DNA from: Macrolepiota albuminosa
Taxonomy: Eukaryota > Basidiomycota > Agaricomycetes > Agaricales > Agaricaceae
Assembly: GCA_027475525.1 (NCBI GenBank)
Contig: JAMWFC010000091.1
Coordinates: forward strand, 620,001 to 684,000
DNA: 64,000 bases
Direction: 5' to 3'
The notes beneath the pieces were generated by a model. That model saw only the letters and a program-made list of their open reading frames with translations. It did not search any database and was not told the DNA's origin. Position numbers and translations under genes: made by a program. Positions 45,840 through 57,452 of the stretch are shown piece after piece (the first letter of the stretch is position 1; each line of letters begins with the position of its first letter).

Positions 45840-47600
45840 AATTTGTTCTGAGCCAGGCCAGATTTGTCCTAGGTAGAAAGATAACAGAACAGACAAAGCT
45901 CATTAGGCTAATGATAAACTACATGGAGGCAATGGAGCAGAACAGCCTGATAGTTGCACTGAATCAAGAGAAAGCCTACAATAAAATAAAGCACAAATAC
46001 CTACTGTCAGGTTCTGCTGAGTTGGGGACTTTCCAGGAAAGCAACACCCTTACAAGGCAGACTTGATCTACGTGTACTTGGATGTCTGGAACTCCGGACT
46101 GTGCTCTGGGGTTCAAGATGCAAGCAGAGGATTCCTAGGGTAAGGGACTTAGTCCAGAGATCAGGTAAAGTTTAAAGGAATTAAAGGATTAAAGTCGAGT
46201 TGAGAACCGGGGGTTCTAGGACAAGACCTGGTTAGTGAAGTTTAAGTCACAAAGTGCATACCAATCTTAAGAGCACATGAACAAATTGAGTGTGGCAGTT
46301 GAAGCATGCCAGCCAGGCATACTAGTCAGTGTGTACCAGTCAATCAAAGGGCACACAAACAATCAATAATATTAAGACTAGCAAATACAAGGAGAGGGCT
46401 ACTCTATAAGTACTACAGGGTTCTGGGATGTCTGGGACAAGTTCTGAGAGGCATTGAGTAATGGAAGGGAACTGTATACTGGGGATTGCACATGCAGGGT
46501 GTGCAATCAATTGGCATGGAGGTGGGCTGTGATGTGTGATGCATGATGGCTGGGTTGAATGGCGTGATCTGATCATTGATTGTGGAGTGGTGGTCAGGCT
46601 ATCAGATAGTTCCAGGTCTGTGATGTGGGGCTGTCAGGAGTACTGTATGATGGCAGGCCTTGATGCTCATGATGGCGGTGTCGGTGGTCATGATGGCAGG
46701 GATTGTGTTGTGGGGTCGAAGGGAGGGCCCTGGATGGAGTTCCAGGGGAGTTCCAGGGTGGTTTTGGGTGGGAAGTTGTGACATCTATGAGAGACACTAA
46801 AATGCTTTGATATCTCAGATCGCTTCATGCACCTGGTCAAGTCTCTGTATATGGAGGCCAAGACCCATATTATGGTCAATGGATATCTGAGCACCCCTTT
46901 CAAAGTAACCAGAGGGGTTAGGCAAGGAGACTCCTTATCCTGTCTTCTCTTTTATCTGGCAATTGGATCACTGGCCATGTCATTCTGAGCATCTGACCTA
47001 AATAAAGGGCTCTGAAATCCAAGGAAGTGAGGAATGCCTGATTGCAAACCTTTTTGCTAACAACACCACTGTCTTCCTGTCCAAAAACAACAATTTAGAA
47101 TCCCTACAGAGGATTCTCAATGACTGGTGCATTGCAGTGGGCACTAAGTTCAATGTGAGCAAGACAGTCATAACCCCTATAAGAGAGAAGAACTTTAAAG
47201 CTGAAGTGTGCACCACTAGGAGGAAAAAGAAAGCACAACCCCAATACCAGAGAGCATCTGGATAACAGCTGATGGTGATGCAGTCTGAATACTGGGGGTG
47301 TGGTTTGGGAACAAGATAGAGGCAGAGGCTCCATGGAACTCCCTACTGAATAAAATTGACAGAGCCCTGAGGAGGTGGAGCAGGCACTTTATAGCACAAA
47401 TGGTGGTTGGGGAGACCACCCAGTATCTCATAAGAGTCCAGAGCATGCCAAGCTCTATTGAGAGGAGGTTGTCTAGGAAAATGAGAGAATTCATCTGAAA
47501 TGGCTTGGTTCTTTGCATACTTCCTGAAGCATTGCAGAGAACAATAAGAGGTCTTGTTTGAGGGCCATGAATTGGATCCAGTTTTGAAGGTGGTGTTGAC
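45840..47600 (+). mobile_element. Non-LTR retrotransposon (LINE) reverse transcriptase relic
   Basis: Plus-strand pieces keep the RT order: EAMEQNSLIVALNQEKAYNKI (45930-45985), interrupted by a solo LTR, then FMHLVKSLYMEAKTHIMVNG and TRGVRQGDSLSCLLFYLAI (46820-46970), and the NLFANNTTVFLS block. That block contains the remains of the catalytic F-A-D-D motif, now reading FANN. Stops interrupt it throughout. Only the RT domain is recognisable; endonuclease and 3' tail were not seen. Confidence 0.8.
46005..46783 (+). mobile_element. Solo LTR of the TGTCAGG...GTGACA family, copy D, inserted in the LINE
   Basis: Starts TGTCAGGTTCTGCTGA, ends AGTTGTGACA, 779 bp. It splits the RT between KHKYL and ETLK. 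Flanks CCTAC (left) and TCTAT (right) differ by two C-to-T changes, one at a former CpG. It keeps more CpG than its surroundings, so it may be younger than the LINE. Confidence 0.78.
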
Positions 47601-47771
47601 CAAATAGCAAGAAGCTTTTTACAACTAATACTGTTCTGAGTCAGAGGATGTAATATAGAAGCTGTAAAAGCTGGTTGGGTTGACTTGTAGTTGTAAGGGC
47701 AACCTCTGGACTGTGGCTCAGTCACACAGCTGGCAGAGGGAGATCCAAAGTGTATTAGAATATATACTGAC

Positions 47772-48053
47772 TGTTGTGCCGGATCTGATAACTAGTTAAA
47801 CGAAACAGAAAACCTCAGTGTCCGTCAAGGTGATAGTGAACAACTTATATTATAATACCTAGTTAAACGAAACAGAACTGTATCGTACACAATGAGTCTA
47901 ACACGAATTGATGAGGAAGGAAAAATTAAGCACTCACAACCTCAGTGTCCGTCAAGGTGATAGTGAACAACTGAGGTTGAGTAATGCGTCAACGCAAGTA
48001 TATGCTGATGATCATGTGACCACTAAGTAGCTGACTTTCCAGTCAGGATAACA
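47772..48053 (-). repeat. Copia 3' LTR (left end on the plus strand)
   Basis: 282 bp. It contains two internal copies of a CCTCAGTGTCCGTCAAGG block and two of an ACTAGTTAAACGAAACAG-type block. Retains CpG at three of the four sites where the other LTR has CpA. Confidence 0.95.
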
Positions 48054-48093
48054 CAACCCCATCAGCGTAGAAGTGGGTACATGATAAAAGGAA

Positions 48094-51000
48094 TTAAGAA
48101 TGGGAAGCAATACCAAGAGATTTGACGAATTTGTAGTGAAGATCTTTAGGAAGAGATTTGGTCAGAATATCTGCCACCATGTCCGAAGTGGAAATCCATG
48201 AAGTTTCAAATGATTCCGTGCTCAAGTGTTCACGGATAAAATGATACCTAATGTCAATATGTTTTGATCTAGAAGTTATTGAGTCCGAGTTCGTGATATC
48301 AAGGGCACTTCAGTTGTCACAAAGAATTGAGAAAGGTCGTGGGATTGGTAAGTTGAGGGAAGTGAGAAGATAGCGAATGGATAAAGCTTCCCGCATGGCA
48401 TGAGATAGAGCCATGTACTCCGCTTCCGTCGAGGATAATGCTATTGTACGTTGCTTGACTGAGGACCAAGATATGAGACTAGAATATAAAAAGAACGCGT
48501 AACCAGTGATGCTCTTCCTGGTCACAGAGTCCGATGCCCAGTCTGCATCAACTGCTCCAAAATCTCCTGGGAGAAGAAGTTTAGTGGGTGGATCCATAGT
48601 CATACACGAGAAATTGAATTCTATTGCATAATCCTTCATGCCCAGGAGATAACGCAAGACTCTCTTGGCTGCCAGGAGATGAGCTCATGTTGGATTCAAA
48701 TTATACTGCCCCAGAGACATCGCCGTAAAAGCCAAATCTGGTCACGTGCATAAGCTGAGATAGAGTATGGACCCCACAAGCCGTTGATAGTGAACCTTGA
48801 TATCGTCATCTGCTATCTCTGGAATCGCATTCGCTGGTGGGTCCGGAAGATCGTCCAGTTTGCCAATTAGCGGCAGTGATAGAGGTGTAGCATCCATTAA
48901 GCGATACGTCATTAATAGATCCAAAATGTATCTTTTTTGTGACAACCATAGTTTCTTCACGCCCCTATCCCTGTCTATATGGATACCCAGATATAGGGAT
49001 GCCGCACCGGAGTCTTTGACTTGAAAACGTTTATTCATTTCACCAATGATCCAGTCGTATAACTCCTTTGAGTTCGTAACATTGAGTCCATCGTCCACAT
49101 GAATGCATATAATGATAAAGAGATCCTGTCCATTTGATGGTTTCGGAATTGAATGGTGTGGAGGCGAAGAAAAAGTGCCAAAGAAAACTGCGTGGTCGAC
49201 TTCACAGCGTGTCAACCCAATACCCTCCAAGACTTCTCTCAACAGATTGTACCACTCCCTCAATGATTGTTTCAGTTCATAAATTGCACGAAGAAGTTTG
49301 TTGACCTTCTTTGGATTGTTGTCTGAGAATCCCGGAATCTGTTTACAGTATAATTTGTGTGTGAGCGGTGCATTGAGGAACGCTGTCTTGACATCGAATG
49401 AAAATATTTCAAGATCATTCATCGCGGCATATGCCAGAACTATCTGAATACTAGTCATTTTAGCCACCAGAGCATATGTTGATCCATAGTCTTTGGGTTG
49501 CTGGCTGAATCCTTGTGCTACAAGCCTAGCCTTCTCTTTCCCCTTGATAATAGTTCCGTCTGGGTTATATTTAAAAGCATAGACCCATCAAACTCCTATA
49601 GCTTTCTTTCCTTCTGGTAGCGTCGTAGGTATAAAGACTCCTTGTTCTTTTAAACTGTTGACTTCTTCTTCCATTGCTCACCACCAAACCTTCAAGTCAG
49701 TCCTTCTCATTGCTTCCCAAAAGTTTTTCGGAGCCTTTGTCAGATCTTGATCCTGATGTTCAGTACGAAATGGTGGAGTGTCTTTACCATATGTCATGTA
49801 TAAAATCGAAAATGGTTTGATCCTCAAGATCTGTTAGATCATCCATTGTTCCTGGAAACGATGCTGATTTTATCCATGATTCAATGTCTAGTATTGCCGA
49901 AAGACTTTGATGTGGTTCCAACCTCGCATTACGATCTGCTCGGAGTTTGGTGAGCCTTTCATTCCTCTTTGCTACGTCCTCAAAGAATGTTCTCCCTGCC
50001 TCTGTTTGCCGAATTTGTTGTTTAGGTCTCTGACATTCTTCTATAGGCGGCAAAGATTGAGAGTGACTGTCTGGCAGAACGTCAGGTGTCTGTAAAGAGT
50101 GATCTGATGGCGATGAATGAGATGTCAAAGGAATAGATTGATTTGTGCTAGTCGGCATCCCTGGGAACAGTTTTCCTCGAGTATTTTCATTGAATATAAT
50201 GTCTCTTGAGAAGAAATATCGACCATTTAGGTCACGTACTCGCCAGCCCACTCGGTTTTTGTCATAACCCACAAAGATTGCTTCAAACCTCTTTGAATCT
50301 CCTTTTCTTCTCGTCTCCTTCGGACTCAATACGAAACATTGGCAACCCCATACCCGAAGATGCGATAAATCCGGTTTAACCCCTTCAAGCATCTCATACG
50401 GAGTCATAAGACCTGGCAGTGTTGTTGTCGGTAATCTGTTCCGAAGATACTGCGCTGTCAGAACAGCATCCCCTAGGAAAGACATCGGTAACCCTGATTC
50501 TGCCATCAAAGTTTGTGCCGTATCCTCAATGGTGCGTATGTATCTCTCTGCTTTGCCGTTTTGTTGATGTGCGTAAGGTGCTGTCGCTTGTATCACAATC
50601 CCCTTTTCTACCAGATAGTCTTGCAATTTACCCTCAACAAACTCTTTCGCTCCGTCACAACGGACATTCTTAACTTTGTTCCCCGATTTCAGCTCTAATT
50701 CGGACTGTACTTTCTGGAAATGATGTAATGCTTGATTCTTCCTAGAGAGTAGTTCTGTACGTCCAATATTGGTAAAATCGTCCAGTATTGAGTGAAAATG
50801 ACTCGTATTGCCATTCAAAAATCTCGTAGGGAATAGGCCACAAGAGTCCATGTGCAGTAATTCCCCGATGCTGTCTGCTCGACGTTCATTATTGTCGTAT
50901 GGTCGTGCTGGCTGTTTGCCAATGATACACAGAATACACTGTGCGTTCTCAAACTTGCCCAAGTATTCAACCCCAGTAACAAAGTTCTTTGTCAACATCA

Positions 51001-53553
51001 TTTGTGTGGTTTCTTTTGCCAGATGACCCATACGCCTATGCCAGAGTTCCGGTGTGATAGGTACATTTGGAAAGGAGACAGGAGCGTGTCCAAGAGCTGA
51101 AAAAGAGATATCCTCATCTGAATGTGGTAGCATAAAGTCACAATATAGGAACGAGAGCCTCTTATGCACCATCGCCGTTAGAGATTTACCAGAGAGATGC
51201 TTTGAAGTCAAAGGGAAAAACAGAGATGTGGAATCCTTTTCGAATATCAACTTCATGTCATTTTCCACCATTGATCCAACAGATAGCAAATTTATGGGAA
51301 CATCTGGTGCGTGCAAACAATCTTTTAAGACGAGAATAACATTCTTTCCATCAATGTGAGTCCGAAACTTGATGTCACCACGAGCAAGTGTGTTAAGCGT
51401 GCCACAGTTGGCTGTACTGACAGGAACTGCCTGTTCCGGATGATATGTCCAGAAAAAACGTTTGTCTTTGATGATGTGTGCTGTACAACCCGAGTCGAGT
51501 ATGGAGTTGAATTTAGAAGTGATGGATGCTAAGGCAATCGGTGTTATGGAGCTTACAAACGCCAGATATAGAGCCGAGTCATCTAACTCAGTAGAATCAG
51601 TATAAAGATGGAAATCACTGTCATTTTCTTCGATCTCTTCAACCGTATGAAGTACAGCAGTATCAAGTTCTTCGGTAATGAACGTTTGTGGAGGAGATAA
51701 TGGTTCTGTAACAGGTCCGTTCGAAACAGCAACATTGGCTTTAGGTCGATTTATAGTATCCCTCATGCCCTCCATTGTATTTCCCCGTCTCTGAATGGTG
51801 TCATTTTGAGTAGGTGTAGATGTCGTAGACGAAGCAGGATTGTTCTTCTGAGTATTTGATAATTTAGTATGTGATTGTGATGCAGCCTGGCACCGATGGA
51901 CATCAATGTCAATTTCTAAGATGGCATCCACTAGCGTGAAGAAATCGAACAATCCATCGGGATTGCCGTCCCATGATCTCCTCACCTCCTCACGCAGTAC
52001 ATTGTAGGCACGATGGTCCGGAATAACAATCCATCGGGATTGCCGTCCCATGATCTCCTCACCTCCTCACGCAGTACATTGTAGGCACGATGGTCCGGAA
52101 TCCCATCCATGAACCTCTGGATTCTTTCGTAATGCGTGAAGTCCCAAGGCGTCGTCGACAACTGATTGACCGCAATTCTCCAGGACTGAACATAAGAGGG
52201 AATTGCATTCGCCGCACAAGATAAGCGAAGAACAGAATTTTTAATCCGTTGCGCAGACGCTGTGCTGCCCACACTAAAATGTTTCCGCAGAAAATCTAGA
52301 AGATCACACGAAGTCTGTGATGGAAAGTTGTAGGGACCACTACGAGCTGGTGGCAATGAGTTGAAAATATCGGCGGAAAGTCTGCCAGAAATAACATATG
52401 AGCAGATGTTGTCGTTACGCCAAAATTCTTCATATGCCACCTGCTCCATCTGTGTCTGATGTGGTGGGTATGGGGGTGGGAGAGCAAGTCGACACGTGGG
52501 ATCAAAAGGTGCGCCTGGCGGAGGAATACAACAAACATAGCTGTTCAGACCTAAATAGTCAATGAGTGCTAAGACCGGATTAATCCACGTTCCCCAGTCT
52601 GCAGCAGACGTAAAGCGAGGTATCGTAGTCAGGGATGGTAGTTTGGAATCTAAAGTCGTTGAAGCTATAGGACGAAGATTATGCTGTGGATGAGGGATGG
52701 GGTGTTGAATAATGTAGTGTTGATGTCCCAAGGCTGTATGCTGTTGAAACGCTGGGTCGGTGTGTGGAATATCCCGTTGCATACCAACAAAATTGTCCTG
52801 TATAGGAATGTCCGGAATAACAGGAATGTGTGGCATCTGTTGTTGAGGAGAAACCACCTGAGAAACAGGTTGAAAAGGAACATGAGGGAGTGTATGAAAA
52901 CCTGGATGTGCTCGATGCGGGATAGGTTGTTGAATTTGAGGCGAATGCGGCACCGGTGGTGGTGTCATGTTTAAGAATACAGAAGGCGGTCGAGATAGCT
53001 GAACAGGAGGAACAGGAAGAGGAGTATGCGGGGTAAAGGTCTGACAAAAAACAGATGGGGGTCGAGAAAGAACCCTTGGTGATGGAGAAGGTGGTGTAAT
53101 AGGAGAATTATGCTGAGGATGTGATGCAATATTGGTGGTATTTGTAGGAAAAACAGGATTCAATGGTACATGTACAACAGGAGTCTGAGGAAGAGGAGTA
53201 CAAATAAGAACAGGAGAAGACCGGATTGGAATTGACACATATAAAGGATTATTTTGGGGTGAATGAGAAGAAAATTGTGGAGGAATTGGTGTAACTGATT
53301 TATAATTAAAGTAACCACTCCGTAAAACCAAAGTAGCTCAAGGGATGAAAGATCTCAATGGTCCAGAAGCTGTATGCGTAACAGAAGATAAGGAATTCGA
53401 AGTCTCAGTAGGAAAGGATTGTAAATGAGGGGGTAGGTCGCGAGAGAACCCAGATTGAGGAGCAGAATCTACTGGAGCGATCCATGGTACCGGACGTGAA
53501 GATGACGCGGCAGCCTGATGCGGATTACGACAATGCTGGAACGGATCAGTCAT
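48094..53553 (-). pseudogene. Copia gag-pol reading frame, disabled
   Basis: Starts at an ATG at 53553 and ends near 48094. Pro-rich gag (53550 to about 52000) with a conserved capsid-like region (PRFTSAADWGTWI). Protease DSGCTAH. GAG-pre-integrase WHRRMGHL. Integrase core with D-D-E surroundings (LHMDSCG, LDDFTN, NGKAERYIRT). RT with FDVKTAFLNAPL and HVDD where YVDD is usual. RNase H with SSTEAEYMAL. Six in-frame stops, all TGA, lie at 53340, 49680, 49590, 48744, 48687 and 48312, where the family has Arg, so CGA-to-TGA is likely. One frameshift near 49790. A 77-bp assembly duplication at 51948-52101 splits the frame but is probably not real. Confidence 0.88.
51948..52101. repeat. Exact 77-bp tandem duplication (12 of 13)
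   Basis: 51948-52024 equals 52025-52101. It breaks the gag-pol frame of the Copia element. Confidence 0.97.
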
Positions 53554-53634
53554 GATGACCGCCCAACAATACGATAAACTATCCCCAGTTATACAGATAA
53601 TACCAGCGAAGTCGAGAGAAAAAGGCCTATAACC

Positions 53635-53916
53635 TGTTGTGCCAGATCTGATAACTAGTTAAACAAAACAGAAAACCTCAGTGTCCATCAAGGTGATAGT
53701 GAACAACTTATATTATAATACCTAGTTAAACGAAACAGAACTGTATCGTACACAATGAGTCTAACACGAATTGATGAGGAAGGAAAAATTAAGCACTCAC
53801 AACCTCAGTGTCCGTCAAGGTGATAGTGAACAACTGAGGTTGAGTAATGCGTCAACGCGAGTATATGCTGATGATCATGTGACCACTAAGTAGCTGACTT
53901 TCCAGTCAGGATAACA
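53635..53916 (-). repeat. Copia 5' LTR (right end on the plus strand)
   Basis: 282 bp. It differs from the other LTR only near its start (CAG for CGG, ACAAAAC for ACGAAAC, CCATC for CCGTC) and at CGCGAG versus CGCAAG. Confidence 0.95.
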
Positions 53917-53921
53917 CTGAC

Positions 53922-54370
53922 AATATCATGATAACTACTTACCTGGCAGAGGGAGATCCAAAGAAAACAAGTCACCAGGTTGGATGCTTCTGGGGCCTCT
54001 GAAGCATGGGAAACAACTGTACAGTACAACAAAACCTGAAAAACTCAAAAATTGCCTACACAAACAATTGCACAAATAAGGGGCAAACTCTGGCAAATGC
54101 TGGCTTATGTAAGCAGTCTGAAAGTGGTGATGAAAAGCCCACACTTGTCTGAATAGTAGCTAAAGAACCAGAGCACCTCAAGAGCTGAGAATAGTACTAA
54201 CAGATAGTGTTGAAAGAATAGAAACAGTAAAATGAGATAAAGAACCAGAGCACCTCAAGAGCTGAGAATAGTACTAACAGATAGTGTTGAAAGAATAGAA
54301 ACAGTAAAATGAGATAATGTCAGAGAAAATAAGAGAATGAATGAAAGGAGAGTGAAGAGATAAGGAGTGA
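53922..54370 (+). repeat. Dispersed repeat R2, second copy
   Basis: Inverted relative to the copy at 44345-44900, with which it aligns. It starts with a CTGGCAGAGGGAGATCCAAAG box also present left of the Copia insertion at 47734. CpG-depleted. One 77-bp duplication lies inside. Confidence 0.7.
54161..54317. repeat. Exact 77-bp tandem duplication (13 of 13)
   Basis: 54161-54240 equals 54238-54317. Confidence 0.97.
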
Positions 54371-56281
54371 AGAAAGGAAGAAATGAAGAGTCCTCTGACA
54401 GTAGTCAGGGAAAGTAGGTGGTGTCTTGTCACAGCTCAGATCAAGAATCTTCAAGATGTCAAGGTGAGGCATTCCAGGAAGACCTAAGCCTAGACTAAGA
54501 GTACCAATAGAATGAGTTGTGAAAGCACTAGGTTTTAAAAGACTATAGCCTCAACCAAACATGGTAACTGAAAAATCATGATTAGCACTGCAGCTGGATA
54601 AGGACAGCTGACCATGTGTCCAATCAACAGCAGGGTTATGTTGTTTTAGCCAATCAAGGCCAAGAAGTACAGGATAAAGCACAATAATGATGCCAAAGCA
54701 AATTACTTCTTTATGATCACAGACTTTCAATTGTGTGATGACAATGTGTGTGAGTAATCCAGAAGTTATTGGGTGGTTGTCCCTAGTATAAACAGGAATT
54801 GGAGAGGGTTTAGGGCTACAAGGAAGAGAGTGTCAAGATGCTAGGGTGTTTGAAATATGGGAATTGATTGTGCTGCTGTCAACAAATATGTATGTTGATA
54901 TAGGTATTCTTTAAGAAAATGATAGAGTAACTGGGATAAAAAAAGTGATTTTTATTATAAGGAGACAAACAGACATGATTAGGCAAAAAAGAAATGTGGT
55001 GCAAGAGTCAATTGAGCTATCTGTTCACCATTAGTGGCTCTGGCAAATTTGTGCTCATTGCAGGAACAGAGAAGTGACCCAGTTCCATCTGTTGTTGCCA
55101 AAGATCCTGGAATTAATTGATCTTCAGCTTGGCTTTTTCTGAGTCCCCATGTTTGGCCTTGCATTTATGGCAATTGGTGGCTTTATGTTCTTCCTTGCTA
55201 CAATACAAACAAAGTTTGTTCTTCATTCAGTGTTCTTGTTCAGCTTGAGTCAAGGGTCCACAAGGTTTTGAGGTGCCAGGGCTAGAAATAGCATCAACAT
55301 CTATAGAAACAACATCAGAAGTTGTGCTAGAGCCATTCAGAGGAGTAGTGGGTTTGAAGGTCAAATGTTGATAGGAAGAATGATATTGGCTATTAGAATC
55401 CTTTTTTTTCTTTCCAGACTAAATGTGTTTCTCAATTTCTTGTTGATGGAGATTAGTGTTGATAGAAATGATGAGGGGTTCTCAAGCCTCAAGTATAATG
55501 AGTTGATCAACAATGTTAACAAGATTATCTTTGACAGTGGGTTTAAGGCCTTTCATGAATTGTGTAATCTTTATTTGTTTGGTCATGTCAAGGGTGGCTG
55601 GCGAGTTCCATAAATGCTGTAAGATAATAGTATGCTGATCCAGTTTTTTTGAGTGCATCCAACTTGAATTCAGCATTCTGAACAAAGCTAGGGACTGAGA
55701 ATTTCTTATGAAATGCAAGAAGGAACCCATTCCAGTCATAAAGAAGTGGAGATCCTAATTGCTCAAGATGGTTGAACCATTTGATTGGCATACCTCCTTG
55801 AGATGGAGTCTGACATAGAGTACTTTAGAGTAATCATCAGGAAAGGAAACTCAATGATGCATTTTACTTCAGAAATAAAAGGAGTAACATCACCATGTTT
55901 TCTGCTGAAGATGCATGCACCATGAAGTTTAACATGGCTGCCACAAAGGGCTGGCTCAGGAGCCAGTTGTTCAGAGTGTTTATGAGCTACCTCATTCATG
56001 ACATCAATGAGACTATGTTGTAACATTGTTTGATTCTGAGTAAGTTGAGTGAGTATAGCAGCAGGGTTGAAATTACCAGCAAGTTGCATGAAGTCAATTC
56101 CAAGAGAGGTGTGGGGATAGAAAATGTCAGGTTCCAAGGATGGGGGTTGGGGAGTTGGGGAGTTGTAATCAAGAGTGACAGAAGTTGTGGCCATAAAATA
56201 AGAGGCAATTAAACTTTGTGAGAGACACAAGAATGAAAGATATGAGATTTGCTCAAATTCTAGAGTTCGGATACTGAGCAA
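54371..56281 (-). mobile_element. Ty3/Gypsy gag-protease relic
   Basis: Minus strand, read with frameshifts. Gag N-terminus at 56190 (MATTSVTLDYNSPTP). Capsid-type block WFNHLEQLGSPLLYDWNGFL and FSVPSFVQNAEFKLDALK (55780-55640). ITQFMKGLKPTVKDNLVNIV (55570-55505). CCHC zinc knuckle CLYCSKEEHKATNC (55200-55160). Retropepsin active-site stretch FVDSSTINSHIS near 54890, where D-S/T-G is normal. LLGLDWLKQHNPAVDWTHG near 54640. RT and integrase are missing. CpG-depleted and full of stops. Confidence 0.8.
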
Positions 56282-57452
56282 GAAATAGAAGACAACTGTG
56301 TTAATTGCCTAAGGAAATTGTTACAAATACAGAGTTTTTATATGTGAATATGTAAAGGAGAAAAGTAATAAGAAGTACTAAGAATAGAGAAGTCTGAATC
56401 GTGTATGAGTCTGTGAAATTTATATATGATGAAATATGATGTAATTAAAAGGAGAGATTGAAAGTAAGGAGAAGTCGATGAAAGTGAGTCTATGAGTTGG
56501 AACACGGAATGTACTTAGCAGAAGTCTTGACAGCTTACCAACAATGGAAAGGTGAAGGGGAAAGCAGTATAGAGTTTGAACAAACAAGAAGGAACACTAA
56601 TGGCAGATAACTGGTGGGTATAGGGCCAAGGGCTGTATGAACTCTAGCAGAATTAAACTGTAGTAAAGTGCCTATGGAGCATAACTGGCATCAGCTGAAA
56701 AGGGATCTGACTGGAGTAGCTGTGGAAGTGTCCATAAATCGGTGCTGCTAGTATACTGTAGGGTGGATGACATACAATTCCCATGTATTCCTACCTTGAA
56801 ATCAAAGACCGCTGCTTACGCGGAGGGGCGGAATTACAACAACAACAAGAAGCAGTGAACATAAGTTTTCTTGATGCTTGTTGACTCTTCAACAAGTTTG
56901 ACTTACACTTATTCAATACCATTGTCGAGTATGCACAACCATCCATTGACTGTTCTTTTGTAACTACGTCACTTGTATGGTAATAAAAACTTCGGATTCG
57001 TTTGATGGTTCAAATGCTGGCACCAGTAATTTCGCGAATCTTTTTGTACTGATACTTTTGGACAATTGAAAGCCGTAAAATAATCCTTTTCAACTCTGGC
57101 AACAAATATCGGCTCATGACGAAAGATAGTAATTGAAATAATACGTTCTATATACATAGTTATGAATGTTATACAAGAATGGTTGTATTCCAGCAAGCAC
57201 GGCAGAAGCTGAATGATCAGCCAAATAACTAGACAACACAAAGGGGCCTTATCGTTATGAAACTTGCTGTAAGGTCCGACATAATCGGGCATGCAATAGA
57301 CGGCGAAAGTTTCATAGTCAGAGCGTGCCAGATGAACCGTTACTTTTTCACCCTCCGTGTCCAAGATAGGGTGTTGTTCTATTTCAACCCGAGCGGCTGT
57401 TTTTGTCAGCATAGCGATAAGTTAAATCGACAAAGATGCAAGACAGGTTATG
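56282..57452. other. End of the CpG-depleted block, then intergenic DNA
   Basis: CpG returns from about 56738. 56800-57450 is the 3' flank of the transporter; frames there have no domain. Confidence 0.5.

Larger units (their letters stand above)
47772..53916 (-). mobile_element. Ty1/Copia LTR retrotransposon, nearly complete
   Basis: 6145 bp, bounded by two 282-bp LTRs (47772-48053 and 53635-53916) with TGTT...AACA ends and a perfect 5-bp target-site duplication CTGAC (47767-47771 and 53917-53921). Coding is on the minus strand in Copia order: gag, protease, integrase, reverse transcriptase, RNase H. CpG content is normal for this genome, in contrast to both flanks, so it is a younger insertion into old decayed DNA. 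The LTRs differ at four sites, all CpG versus CpA/TpG type. The element is now defective. Confidence 0.95.
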
